DNA of 64,000 bases from Mucilaginibacter sp. SG564 (lineage in GTDB: Bacteria > Bacteroidota > Bacteroidia > Sphingobacteriales > Sphingobacteriaceae): contig NZ_JABGNA010000012.1 of NCBI RefSeq assembly GCF_013149275.1, positions 124,001 to 188,000 on the forward strand. The letters are read 5' to 3'. Under the pieces are notes generated by a model. It was given only the letters and a program-made list of their open reading frames with translations. It did no database searches and was not told where the DNA came from. Below are positions 24,195-33,806 of this stretch, in pieces (position 1 is the stretch's first letter; each line of letters begins with the position of its first letter). The position numbers were made by a program, and so were the translations under genes.

Positions 24195-27100
24195 GTGTTG
24201 TTCATTTTATTGACACTGAGCATACTTTTACTGGCGTTTCAGTATAAACCTGTACAAACCTGGGCCGCTAAAAAAGCCGCGGGTTATCTTTCGGACGAGC
24301 TGCACACCACAGTTAGCATCAGAAGCTTGTACATCAGACCTTTTACTTCTGTAGTATTAGAGGGTTTATATGTGCTCGATAAAAAACGGGATACCTTATT
24401 GAACACACCGAAGCTGGCTGTGGATATTGAAGGTTTTTCGCTCTTCTTCAGCATCAAACAACGAACTATCAATTTTGAATCTATTCAACTGGATAACGGT
24501 TCTTTTTATCTCAAAAAACAAAAAGACAGTACTACCAACCTCAAATTCATAATTGATTATTTTAGCTCAGGCGATACCACCCAAAAAGCTAAAAGTAAAC
24601 CCTGGACACTTAATTTCGACAAAATCACCATCAATAACTTTCATTTCCGCTACAAGAATCAGTTGGTTGATACAGTGCTGAACAAGGTTAATTTTGACGA
24701 TATCGATGTAAATCATTTTAGTACGGTAGTGACGGGTATGGATATCAAAAACCACTTATTCAAGGGTAATGTTCAGCACCTTACATTACAGGAAAAAAGT
24801 GGTTTCTACGTAAAAAACTTTACGGCGCATACTACTATCGATACCAACCAGATCTTATTGCAGCATCTCGCTATTCAAACCCCACACTCCGATCTGAAAG
24901 ACTATTTTCACATGCAGTTTAAATCATTTGATGACTTTGATGATTTCGAAAACCGGGTAAACATGGATGCCGACTTTAAATCATCACGTATATCATCATC
25001 AGATATTGCCTACTTTACCAGCGGCATGGGTAAAACCACGTTTGACCTGGGTATTGAGGGCCGTGTTAAAGGATTGGTAAATAACCTGAAGGCCAAACAC
25101 GTTACCATTAGCGGCGGTCAGGCCACTTTTATAAAAGGTGACTTTAATTTACGAGGCCTGCCCGATTGGGATAATACTTTCCTCGACCTGAAGTTTGATC
25201 AGGTTGCCTCTAACAAAAAAGATCTGGATTACCTCATCAGCCATTTTTCGGGTAATGCAACCATGAAAGTGCCAGCCATCATAGGTAAATTTGGCAATAT
25301 CAACTTTACCGGCAGGTTCAATGGCCTGCAGAATGATTTTGTTGCCTACGGCATATTCAAAACAGGGCTTGGTAGGTTTGATACCGATATCAATCTCAAA
25401 ATTGATAAGAAAAACGTTCCAAGCTACAGCGGCAAACTGGATGCCTTTAATTTTGACCTGGGCGCCCTGCTTGATGAAAAATCGCTTGGCCGCACTACCT
25501 TTAACGCCGACATACAAGGGAGGGGTGACGAGCTTAAAAACCTTACCGAAAAAGTTGACGCCCGTATCGCTAACATAAATTACAACAACTACACCTACAA
25601 TAATCTTACGGTAAACGGTTCGTTCATTAAAAAGTTGGCCAACGGACATATTACCATCAATGATAAAAATGTAAAGCTGGATCTGAAGGGCTCTGTAAAT
25701 TTAAATCCCGTGCTACCGGCATATGATCTGGCGGCAAGCATTAAGGATGCTAACCTGAACAAGCTCAAACTTATTACAGATACCATCACCATAAGTACAC
25801 AGCTAAAGACCAAATTTTCTGGTAATAGCCTGGCTAATATTGAGGGTAATATTTTACTTTCTCCTGCCAGGGTTGTTGATCCGCGCAACAATTATGTGGT
25901 TGATTCTTTATATCTGTCATCAACCGGAAAAGGCAACAACCGGGAGATTGACTTAAAGTCAGATTTTGCTGATGGCAGTATCAAGGGGATTTTTGATTTG
26001 GCCACACTACCCTCCTATTTTAAGACCATTGCTAAAAAATATATCCCTTCATTAAAAACAACTACTGTTACGCCCAAACCCGAGCAGTTTACATTTAATC
26101 TTACGCTTAAGAATACCGACCCGCTTACCGCCATATTTGTACCAGACCTGAAAATACCCGATCAAGGTACTCTTGTAGGGCAATTTGATTCGGAAAAGAA
26201 AACGGCTATCCTGTCTGGCTATATCAAAACATTTAAATATGGTAAAATTGTATTTCACGATTTCATCATCGATGAAAACACTACCGACGATATGCTGGGC
26301 CTTAACTTATCGTTAAGAAAGATTGACCTAAGTGACAGCCTGTTTATTAAAGACATCAACATTACCAATTTCCTGAAGCATGACAGTCTTAATTTTAACG
26401 TAAAGCTGTCGGATAAAAACGCGGTAAACCAGCTCGATCTTTATGGCCTGGTTGAATTTGGACGCGATACTACAGCCAAATTAAAACTGCTACCTTCTGA
26501 CGTTATCCTGGAGAAACAAAAATGGCACATCCAGGAACAGGTTCGCATCAGATTGTTAGATGGTAAAACCCAGGTATCGGGCTTTGAATTATCCAATGGG
26601 CTACAAAAGGTGCGCATTAATGGCTTTATATCCGATAACCCGGCCGATGAACTGAAGCTCTCCTTCGAGAAATTCAACATGCGTACACTCAATCAGCTAA
26701 CCCGAACTTCGGGTATCTATTTGAGGGGCTATCTGAATGGCGACGTGAAGTTTACATCCATTACCAAATCGCCCGGAGTTGACGCGCATTTGAATATCGA
26801 CTCATTAACCATGAACCGGACACTGATTGGTGATCTAAAATTAGTATCAACCCTTGGTAACGATCGCAAACAGGCCGACATGAAGTTGAACATTCTAAAC
26901 CGTGGGCTGGAAACCATGAACATCGGGGGTACCTACTACTTTGGCCATGACACCGATGACAACCTGGACTTTGATGTTAAAATGAACCAAACCGAAGCCA
27001 TTATCTTTACCCCTTTTATCAAAAATCTGGTTTCTAATGTTAAAGGCCACATCTCTACTGATCTTAAACTTTCCGGGAAACCATCAAATCCCCAGTTTAA

Positions 27101-28646
27101 CGGCAGTATAACGCTTGAAAATACTGGCGTTACTGTCAATTATCTTAAAACCGCTTATGTTGTTAATAATAAACTAAGTGTAAACAACAGCGTTGTCAAT
27201 TTGAATAACATGATATTAAAGGATATACGCGGGGGTACAGGTACAGCAAGTGGCACAGTTGACCTTAACAACCTATCCAACCCTGATATTCAAGTATCTG
27301 TTCTTGCCCGTAATCTGATGGCCCTAAACACTACATTTAAGGACAATCACCTTTATTATGGCACGGCATATGGCAGTGGTACATTTAGCTTTAAAGGGCC
27401 GGTTGATAATATGAAGATTGATATTACGGCGCGTACTGAGGCTGGTACGGTTTTCAATATCCCGCTCAATACTTCATCAACTGCCAGTGAATATGACTTT
27501 ATAAGATTTGTTGGGCATAAGGATACGGCAAAAGTTGTAAATAAAACCCGGGCGTTTAATGGCGTTACCTTAAATTTTGACCTGAGCGCCGATGAAAAGA
27601 CGGTTGTTAAAATAACCACTGATTATGGTTTACTTGAGGGTAGCGGTGTTGCCAATAATTTAAAACTCAATATTAATAGCCTAGGCGATTTTGAAATGTA
27701 TGGCGACTTCCTGATATCCACAGGTAAGTTTGAATTTACCGCCAAAAACTTCATCAGCAAAAACTTTACGGTAAACCAGGGCGGTACCATCCGATGGACA
27801 GGCAATCCATCAAACGCCGAGATAAACCTGAAAGCTTTATATGAGGTGCGAACCAGTAAAGCCCCGCTTTATGCAGCCGCTGGCTTACAAACGCCAACTT
27901 CGTCACAACAAACATTGGTACAGGCACAGCTAATACTAACCAAGTCTTTGTTGCAGCCAAATATTGATTTCGACTTTAACTTTCCTACTGATCCTTCGGT
28001 AAAGGATGATTTGGCTACGTACCTGGCTGATAACAACAATCGCAGTCAGCAGGCAATTAACATTATTGTACGCCGCAGTTTCACATCAAACAATAATAAT
28101 AACAATTTAATTGCGGGCACTGCAGAACAAATGATAAGTGAATTTGCCTTCAACAAGCTCAACAACCTGATATCACAATCACACATCAAAAACTTTGATT
28201 TTGATTTAAACATCCGTTCGCTTAACGAAGCTAATGCTTCATTGAGGTTTTTTAATAGCAGACTATCATTTAACGGAAGCTTATATAACAATACAGGCTC
28301 CAATGACCTGTTCAACAATACCTCCAGTTTGTTTAACGGTAATTTAACTAAAGACTTTGAAGCATTGTACCAGATTAGGAAGGACGGAAATTTGACAGCA
28401 AGATATTCTTACAGGTTGCTGAATAACACCACACTCAACCCCTTAAACAATCTCGACTTTCAGTATGTGAACGGATTTGGTTTAGTATACTCCCGTGATT
28501 TTGACACTTTTGGTGAATTCATCAGAAACATATTCAGACGTAGCAGACGAGACAGAACATCGTCGTCTACAACGCCTGCACCGGTTCCGCCTACAACAAC
28601 AGGCGGAACACCGGCAGCTAAAAAATCAGATGATGAAGATCAGTGA
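24195..28646 (+). CDS. tamB: Translocation and assembly module protein TamB
   Basis: A giant protein (1483 residues from the GTG used here) of the TamB/AsmA-like lipid-bridge family. An N-terminal membrane helix (FILLTLSILLLAF) anchors it in the inner membrane; the rest is long repetitive beta sheet spanning the periplasm, ending in the conserved TamB C-terminal domain (about 1080-1440) with SLYNNTGSNDLF and a basic, then Pro/Thr-rich tail. It is thought to move phospholipids or help assemble outer-membrane proteins. The true start is uncertain: there is no ATG, and codons upstream read KVIKKVLNIALGIV, typical of the family N-terminus. An ATT at 24147 would give 1499 residues. Confidence 0.93.
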   Translation: MLFILLTLSILLLAFQYKPVQTWAAKKAAGYLSDELHTTVSIRSLYIRPFTSVVLEGLYVLDKKRDTLLNTPKLAVDIEGFSLFFSIKQRTINFESIQLDNGSFYLKKQKDSTTNLKFIIDYFSSGDTTQKAKSKPWTLNFDKITINNFHFRYKNQLVDTVLNKVNFDDIDVNHFSTVVTGMDIKNHLFKGNVQHLTLQEKSGFYVKNFTAHTTIDTNQILLQHLAIQTPHSDLKDYFHMQFKSFDDFDDFENRVNMDADFKSSRISSSDIAYFTSGMGKTTFDLGIEGRVKGLVNNLKAKHVTISGGQATFIKGDFNLRGLPDWDNTFLDLKFDQVASNKKDLDYLISHFSGNATMKVPAIIGKFGNINFTGRFNGLQNDFVAYGIFKTGLGRFDTDINLKIDKKNVPSYSGKLDAFNFDLGALLDEKSLGRTTFNADIQGRGDELKNLTEKVDARIANINYNNYTYNNLTVNGSFIKKLANGHITINDKNVKLDLKGSVNLNPVLPAYDLAASIKDANLNKLKLITDTITISTQLKTKFSGNSLANIEGNILLSPARVVDPRNNYVVDSLYLSSTGKGNNREIDLKSDFADGSIKGIFDLATLPSYFKTIAKKYIPSLKTTTVTPKPEQFTFNLTLKNTDPLTAIFVPDLKIPDQGTLVGQFDSEKKTAILSGYIKTFKYGKIVFHDFIIDENTTDDMLGLNLSLRKIDLSDSLFIKDINITNFLKHDSLNFNVKLSDKNAVNQLDLYGLVEFGRDTTAKLKLLPSDVILEKQKWHIQEQVRIRLLDGKTQVSGFELSNGLQKVRINGFISDNPADELKLSFEKFNMRTLNQLTRTSGIYLRGYLNGDVKFTSITKSPGVDAHLNIDSLTMNRTLIGDLKLVSTLGNDRKQADMKLNILNRGLETMNIGGTYYFGHDTDDNLDFDVKMNQTEAIIFTPFIKNLVSNVKGHISTDLKLSGKPSNPQFNGSITLENTGVTVNYLKTAYVVNNKLSVNNSVVNLNNMILKDIRGGTGTASGTVDLNNLSNPDIQVSVLARNLMALNTTFKDNHLYYGTAYGSGTFSFKGPVDNMKIDITARTEAGTVFNIPLNTSSTASEYDFIRFVGHKDTAKVVNKTRAFNGVTLNFDLSADEKTVVKITTDYGLLEGSGVANNLKLNINSLGDFEMYGDFLISTGKFEFTAKNFISKNFTVNQGGTIRWTGNPSNAEINLKALYEVRTSKAPLYAAAGLQTPTSSQQTLVQAQLILTKSLLQPNIDFDFNFPTDPSVKDDLATYLADNNNRSQQAINIIVRRSFTSNNNNNNLIAGTAEQMISEFAFNKLNNLISQSHIKNFDFDLNIRSLNEANASLRFFNSRLSFNGSLYNNTGSNDLFNNTSSLFNGNLTKDFEALYQIRKDGNLTARYSYRLLNNTTLNPLNNLDFQYVNGFGLVYSRDFDTFGEFIRNIFRRSRRDRTSSSTTPAPVPPTTTGGTPAAKKSDDEDQ

Positions 28647-29845
28647 TCTCTCATAATAGCATGATCCATCTTATCTCTTTTGGTACGCAAATATGATTCG
28701 TTATGTGGATTTGACGCGATCTCGATAGGTACATTCTCTACAACCTCCAAACCATAACCTATCAGGCCCGCACGTTTCTTGGGGTTATTGGTCATCAGAC
28801 GCATTTTTGAAATACCCAGGCTACGCAATATCTGTGCTCCGATACCGTAATCACGCTGATCCATTTTAAAGCCTAATTTAATATTGGCCTCTACTGTATC
28901 CAACCCATTTTCCTGCAGATGATAGGCTTTTAGTTTGTTGATCAAACCAATACCACGCCCCTCCTGATTCATATATACCACAACACCTTTGCCTTCGTTA
29001 CTGATCATCTCCATAGCCTTATGTAACTGAGGACCGCAATCGCACCGGCATGAGCCAAAAATATCGCCGGTAACACATGAGCTGTGCACACGCACCAAAA
29101 TGGGCTCATCGGGCTCCCAGGTGCCTTTGATAAGAGCCAGGTGATTTTCGCCGGTATCTAATTGGGTATAGCCTATCATTTCAAAATCGCCCCATTCCGT
29201 TGGCATTTTTACCGATACTTCTTTTCTCACAAGCGTTTCGGCATTCAGGCGGTAAGCGATCAGATCTTTTATAGATACTATTTTAAGATCGAACTCTTTT
29301 GCCATCAACAACAGATCGGGCAAACGGGCCATGTCGCCATCCTCTTTCATGATCTCACATATTACACCGGCCGGTTCAAAGCCAGCCAAAACAGCCAGGT
29401 CAATAGCGGCTTCGGTATGCCCGGTTCTGCGCAGCACACCGCCATCTTTAGCAATCAGCGGAAAAATATGCCCTGGTCTGCCCAGATCCTCCGGTTTTGT
29501 AGCCGGATCAATTAACGCCATAGAGGTTTTTGACCTGTCTGACGCGGAAATACCTGTAGTACAACCATGGCCCAAAAGATCAACAGAAACAGTAAAGTTA
29601 GTTTCGTGTGAGGTGGTGTTATGGCTTACCATGGGCTCCAGTTCCAACTCGCGGGCACGCTGCTGTGTAATAGGTGCACATACCAGTCCCCGGCCGTGGC
29701 GTACCATAAAATTGATAGCTTCGGGGGTGGCATTACGCGCCGCTGTTAAAAAATCGCCTTCATTTTCGCGGTCTTCGTCATCAACAACAATGACCATTTT
29801 CCCGGCTTTTATATCTTCAATTGCTTCTTGTATCGTATTTAGCAT
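28640..29845 (-). CDS. ribBA: Bifunctional riboflavin enzyme RibBA
   Basis: A 401-residue fusion for the two entry steps of riboflavin synthesis. Residues 1-200 are dihydroxybutanone-phosphate synthase (VDDEDRENEGDFLTAA, HTEAAIDLAVLAG). Residues 205-400 are GTP cyclohydrolase II, with zinc ligands Cys257, Cys268 and Cys270 in SSCVTGDIFGSCRCDCG and YMNQEGRGIGLINK. Both active sites look complete. Its last 7 bases overlap the end of tamB on the other strand. No FMN riboswitch is recognisable in the leader; a TAAATTTG box on its strand is at 29905-29912. Confidence 0.97.
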   Translation of the reverse strand: MLNTIQEAIEDIKAGKMVIVVDDEDRENEGDFLTAARNATPEAINFMVRHGRGLVCAPITQQRARELELEPMVSHNTTSHETNFTVSVDLLGHGCTTGISASDRSKTSMALIDPATKPEDLGRPGHIFPLIAKDGGVLRRTGHTEAAIDLAVLAGFEPAGVICEIMKEDGDMARLPDLLLMAKEFDLKIVSIKDLIAYRLNAETLVRKEVSVKMPTEWGDFEMIGYTQLDTGENHLALIKGTWEPDEPILVRVHSSCVTGDIFGSCRCDCGPQLHKAMEMISNEGKGVVVYMNQEGRGIGLINKLKAYHLQENGLDTVEANIKLGFKMDQRDYGIGAQILRSLGISKMRLMTNNPKKRAGLIGYGLEVVENVPIEIASNPHNESYLRTKRDKMDHAIMRDH

Positions 29846-29904
29846 TATATAAGTATTTGATAGGACTTAAATAGAATAAGCCACAAAACATTTTAAAAGT
29901 TAAA

Positions 29905-29912
29905 CAAATTTA
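29905..29912 (-). promoter_or_regulatory. Probable ribBA -7 promoter box
   Basis: TAAATTTG on the minus strand is a full match to TAnnTTTG, 59 bases upstream of the start codon. Confidence 0.45.
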
Positions 29913-30010
29913 TGATATATAAAAATGTTTCTGGTCGGTACTGTGTAAAATCCCTTTCGGTAGCAAGGAGAGCAGGCTTACTATAAATGATTACGGTGAA
30001 TGACAGGCAA

Positions 30011-31432
30011 TTAGTTGCTTTTGCGCTTAATTAATTTATTAAAAAACCTTTTATAAAGCTCTACATCAAATATTACCGAATCTGTAGCAGCTTTGTACGA
30101 CAGGAAAAGCCCGATGGGAGTAAGTATGATAATGGCTATCCACATACCAAAAACGATTGAAATACTGCCGGCCCTAACCGATTTTTCGCCTATGGTGGAG
30201 ATAATGTAATATATCAGAAAAAAAATAACAGATATCACTACCGGTAAACCCAACCCTCCTTTACGTATAATAGCACCCAGCGGCGCACCGATCAGGAACA
30301 GGGCCAGGCAAGCTGCCGAAAGCGTGAATTTCTTTTGAACTTCTGATGCGTAACGTCTTATATTAAGCGTATCATCGTTATAACGGTCGGTACGGTTCTT
30401 CAATATATCCTTTATCGAACGGATTTCTGATGCCGCGCTTGAAAGGGCCACCACCTGGTCACTAAGTTTCATGCTTTTCAGCACCCCGGCCTTATCGGCT
30501 GGTATATATTTAACCGCAGGCTTGGGCGGCAAGTTAAAAAACTTAATATATGGTGTAACAAGCTTATAATTCTGCACAATACTCCCATCAACCTGGTGCT
30601 GTACAGAATCGACGTAAGACCTTAGCTGTTTCAAATTCATCATTTGTGATGCCGACTTGAATTCATTTTCATTGGTACGGGTCATTTTAAGCCCTTCCAA
30701 ACTAAATTTTTGTTCGGTTTCCTTAAAGCGGAACCGCGACAAGCGCTGCCTGGTATTATAGGTGGCATTATCGGGCGCCGACTCTTCATACCTTACGCCA
30801 TCTTTTAATTTCAGCACCAGAAATTTATCACCCATGGTTCGAAACATGGTACCTTCACGGGCAATAGTAACGGTTGTATTATTATTATCAGCGCTTTTTT
30901 GGTATATCATGATACCATATAATCTTTGCCCATCGGGATCTTTACTTTTTACGCGGATAGTGTAACCAGTAAAGCTATTGCTGAAAACCATTTTAGGCAA
31001 CAGATCGGCCGATTTTTGCTTACGTGCATCATACAGCAATGAAAAATACTTTAGGTTAGCTACCGGCAACATATAATCTGAGAAGAAAAATGCGGCTACA
31101 CTCAAAATTGTTACCACCACTATCATGGGATACATAGCCCGGCGTAAAGATATACCCGCTGCCTTTATGGCTACCAGCTCATAATTTTCGCCAAGAGAGC
31201 CGTAAGTCATAATGGTTGAGAGCAATACAGACAAAGGCAATGCCATAGAAACATTGGTTGCCGAATTGTATAACATCAATTCAAGAATGGTGTACCAGGC
31301 AAAACCCTTACCTATCAGATCGTCGATGTATTTAAACAAAAACAACATCAACAACACAAACATTACGATGAAAAGCGTACTTACAAAGGGTCTTATAAAC
31401 GATTTAAGGAGTAAAAGATGTATCTTTTTCAT
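30011..31432 (-). CDS. LptF/LptG-family permease
   Basis: A 473-residue YjgP/YjgQ-type permease of the LptBFGC lipopolysaccharide exporter. The ATG at 31432 (MKKIHLLLLKSFIRPF) is preferred: the open frame runs 18 codons further up, but that would fill the leader. Three membrane helices lie in the first 120 residues, a periplasmic jellyroll domain of about 200 residues follows, and three helices close the protein (LSAACLALFLIGAPLGAIIR is the family block). It would extract LPS from the inner membrane with LptB. Whether it is LptF or LptG cannot be told. Confidence 0.9.
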   Translation of the reverse strand: MKKIHLLLLKSFIRPFVSTLFIVMFVLLMLFLFKYIDDLIGKGFAWYTILELMLYNSATNVSMALPLSVLLSTIMTYGSLGENYELVAIKAAGISLRRAMYPMIVVVTILSVAAFFFSDYMLPVANLKYFSLLYDARKQKSADLLPKMVFSNSFTGYTIRVKSKDPDGQRLYGIMIYQKSADNNNTTVTIAREGTMFRTMGDKFLVLKLKDGVRYEESAPDNATYNTRQRLSRFRFKETEQKFSLEGLKMTRTNENEFKSASQMMNLKQLRSYVDSVQHQVDGSIVQNYKLVTPYIKFFNLPPKPAVKYIPADKAGVLKSMKLSDQVVALSSAASEIRSIKDILKNRTDRYNDDTLNIRRYASEVQKKFTLSAACLALFLIGAPLGAIIRKGGLGLPVVISVIFFLIYYIISTIGEKSVRAGSISIVFGMWIAIIILTPIGLFLSYKAATDSVIFDVELYKRFFNKLIKRKSN

Positions 31433-31512
31433 TAACGCAATTTGTACAACAGGATATAACGCACTTACTAGCCCGTTAATTTTCATTAACGCACAAACAG
31501 CGGTTCACGATA

Positions 31513-31520
31513 CAAAATTA
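31513..31520 (-). promoter_or_regulatory. Probable lptF/lptG -7 promoter box
   Basis: TAATTTTG on the minus strand is a full match to TAnnTTTG, 81 bases upstream of the ATG at 31432 and inside the gap after the START-like gene. Confidence 0.4.
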
Positions 31521-31537
31521 GCTAAAATTAAGTTCCT

Positions 31538-31918
31538 TTAAGCACCCAATACGCTGATGAGGTATTCGATCTGGTTATCCCATATCAATTTGCGCTCAGG
31601 AATGGCATCTTCTGTTGCAAAATCGGTAATACTCAGGGCTACATCATTGGTTAACTCATCCTGCAGAATTTCCATTTCAAAATAAAATTGCGGATCGTCA
31701 TCTACCCATTTAAATCTAACCAGCTTATTTTCTTTTACAACAAGCAGCTTCGCTTTTTGAGCATCGCCATCCCAGGTAAAGGTATAAACCTGATCCTTGA
31801 TGATCACATCGTCGGCAAACCATTGCGCTAATCCATTAGGCTCACTCAGAAAGGAAAACAGTATACGAGGAGACGATTTTATCTCATATTCAAGGGTAAA
31901 TTTCTTTTTTTCGGACAT
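31538..31918 (-). CDS. START-like (SRPBCC) domain protein
   Basis: A 126-residue single START/SRPBCC-fold protein: KKKFTLEYEIKSSPRILFSF opens the first strand and helix, PNGLAQWFADDV is the AHSA1-like helix, and the chain ends with the long helix WDNQIEYLISVLGA. Members form a hydrophobic pocket. In Bacteroidota this small form is common but its ligand is unknown. It has no signal peptide. It precedes the LptF/G-type gene on the same strand, but an apparent promoter lies between them, so co-function is doubtful. Confidence 0.85.
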   Translation of the reverse strand: MSEKKKFTLEYEIKSSPRILFSFLSEPNGLAQWFADDVIIKDQVYTFTWDGDAQKAKLLVVKENKLVRFKWVDDDPQFYFEMEILQDELTNDVALSITDFATEDAIPERKLIWDNQIEYLISVLGA

Positions 31919-31988
31919 TTGGGTTTATACTTGTAAGCTCTAAAAGCTGTAAATGTTAACATTTTTTCTAAAGAAAACGAATTTCTGC

Positions 31989-31996
31989 TATATTTG
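31989..31996 (+). promoter_or_regulatory. Probable tRNA-Met -7 promoter box
   Basis: TATATTTG matches TAnnTTTG fully, followed by CAAACC. It lies 83 bases before the tRNA, so a 5' leader would be removed by RNase P. Confidence 0.45.
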
Positions 31997-32078
31997 CAAA
32001 CCTTTTTAGGGAAGGCCATTGATTTATTAAAGGCCGCTCTTTTATAAAACCACTATAAAAGAGCAAGATACACCAAAA

Positions 32079-32152
32079 GGCGGGGTAGCTCAGATGGTTA
32101 GAGCGTAGGATTCATAACCCTAAGGTCGGCAGTTCGATCCTGCTCCCCGCTA
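32079..32152 (+). tRNA. tRNA-Met (CAT)
   Basis: A 74-base cloverleaf without encoded CCA. The acceptor arm GGCGGGG pairs with CCCCGCT (first pair G-T), the D arm is GCTC...GAGC, the anticodon loop is TTCATAA with anticodon CAT, and the T arm is GGCAG TTCGATC CTGCT. One A-C mismatch lies at the top of the anticodon stem. CAT can mean elongator, initiator or lysidine-modified Ile tRNA; the absence of three G-C pairs in the anticodon stem argues against initiator. The 3' part is nearly duplicated at 42900-42940. Confidence 0.93.
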
Positions 32153-32157
32153 CTAAT

Positions 32158-32193
32158 AACGAGGCAGTTACATGAAAGTGTGACTGCCTCGTT
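32158..32193 (+). terminator. Terminator after tRNA-Met
   Basis: AACGAGGCAGT and ACTGCCTCGTT are perfect 11-base arms around a 14-base loop, followed by CTTTC. It starts six bases after the tRNA. Confidence 0.75.
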
Positions 32194-32320
32194 CTTTCGC
32201 ACAACGCTCAATCGTACTCCTCGAAATAAGAACCTTTTTATAAAAACCTAGCCGTCTCTAACACTTATCGACTTTGGTTAATGCATAAACATACCAATAA
32301 ATTTACGTAATAATTGACTG

Positions 32321-33754
32321 TTAGATTTTGCTCAGTACACTTGCATCATCCGCTTTCTGCTTAATACTGCTTACAAGGTAATAAACCGGGATGCCGGCCA
32401 GGGTAATGATCAGGCCTGGCCATGTATAGGTGGGTTTGTAACTCATTAGCAAAAGACAAAACGCTAACCCCATCATGATATAAATAATGGGTAAAACAGG
32501 ATAGCCGAAAGCTTTATAAGGCCGTTCAGCATCGGGCATTTTTTTCCGCAGTATAAATATACCGATAATCGTGAGTACATAAAAAACCACCACCACAAAC
32601 GATATCATATCCAGCAGATCACCATATTTACCACTCAAACTCCATAAACAGGCAAAAACAGCTTGCAGCCACAACCCAAAACCAGGCACCGAATTCTTAT
32701 TGAGCGTGCTCACCCGTTTAAAAAATAATCTGTCTTTTGCCATGGAATAGTATACACGGGCGCCAGACATGATCAATCCGTTATTGCACCCAAAAGTGGA
32801 TACCATGATGAGCAGGGCGATAATAACCGTGCCCGAGCTGCCAAATATCTGTTTCGATGCAGCTACGCCTATCCTGTCCTTATCAGCGGTAGCCATATCA
32901 TGCAGCGAAAGTACACCAGTATACATCATATTGGTCAAAATATATATCACCGTAACAATAAGTGTACCCAGGGCAAGGCTCAATCCAATATTCCTTTTGG
33001 GATTTTTTATTTCACCTGCAATAAATGTCACATTGTTCCAGGAATCACTGCTGAATATAGAACCAACCATAGCCGATGCTATAGCCCCAAGTGCCGCAAT
33101 GGTAGTATACGAAGCCATAGAGCCATTGGCTTTTAAGCTATGGATGCTCCAGGCATTGTGCCAGTTGCTCTTCCAAACAGCAGCTTTTATAGCAAACAAG
33201 CCAAAAACAATCAATCCCAGCAAGCTCAGCAACTTGGCCATGGTAAATATAGTTTGCACAATTTTACCACTATTTACACCCCGGGTATTAATGTATGTTA
33301 ATGATACAATAACCAATATGGAAAGCAATTGAGCCGGTGATATGGTGATAAATCCAAGGTTTATGGCCACCAGGTCCTCACTGAACTGTGGTAACAGGTA
33401 GGCTGTAAATTTTGCAAAGGCCACACCTACGGCTGCTATAGTGGCGGTTTGTATCACTGTAAAAAAGCTCCACCCGTATAAAAAAGCCACTAAGGGATTG
33501 TAAGCTTCTTTCAGATATACATACTGACCACCTGCCCGCGGAAACATCGCACTTAATTCGCCATAGCTCAGGGCGGCTGTAAGGGTCATAAATCCGGTGA
33601 TGAGCCAAACAAATATCAGCCAGCCGGCGCTACCCACATTACGGGTAATATCGGCACTCACAATAAAAATACCCGAGCCGATCATACTACCAGCTACCAG
33701 CATGGTGGCATCAATTAGCCTTAATGACGGTTTAAACGATGTGTTATTATCCAT
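32321..33754 (-). CDS. APC-superfamily amino-acid permease
   Basis: A 477-residue inner-membrane transporter with about 12 helices. GSMIGSGIFIVSADI in helix 1 is the APC substrate and sodium/proton site motif, and GARVYYSMAKDRLFFKRVS is the conserved loop after helix 8. It probably imports or exchanges amino acids. It is the last gene of a minus-strand set SusC, SusD, DUF885 hydrolase, permease; the gap to the DUF885 gene is 52 bases. In that setting it would carry products of periplasmic peptide hydrolysis into the cell. Substrate is inferred only. Confidence 0.92.
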   Translation of the reverse strand: MDNNTSFKPSLRLIDATMLVAGSMIGSGIFIVSADITRNVGSAGWLIFVWLITGFMTLTAALSYGELSAMFPRAGGQYVYLKEAYNPLVAFLYGWSFFTVIQTATIAAVGVAFAKFTAYLLPQFSEDLVAINLGFITISPAQLLSILVIVSLTYINTRGVNSGKIVQTIFTMAKLLSLLGLIVFGLFAIKAAVWKSNWHNAWSIHSLKANGSMASYTTIAALGAIASAMVGSIFSSDSWNNVTFIAGEIKNPKRNIGLSLALGTLIVTVIYILTNMMYTGVLSLHDMATADKDRIGVAASKQIFGSSGTVIIALLIMVSTFGCNNGLIMSGARVYYSMAKDRLFFKRVSTLNKNSVPGFGLWLQAVFACLWSLSGKYGDLLDMISFVVVVFYVLTIIGIFILRKKMPDAERPYKAFGYPVLPIIYIMMGLAFCLLLMSYKPTYTWPGLIITLAGIPVYYLVSSIKQKADDASVLSKI

Positions 33755-33806
33755 ATAAGTGAATGATCAATATTTTCTAATGGAGGGATATTAGATATAG
33801 CAGTAA

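Noticed and set aside
29846..30010. FMN riboswitch before ribBA
   Set aside because: The conserved RFN core is not visible in the leader.
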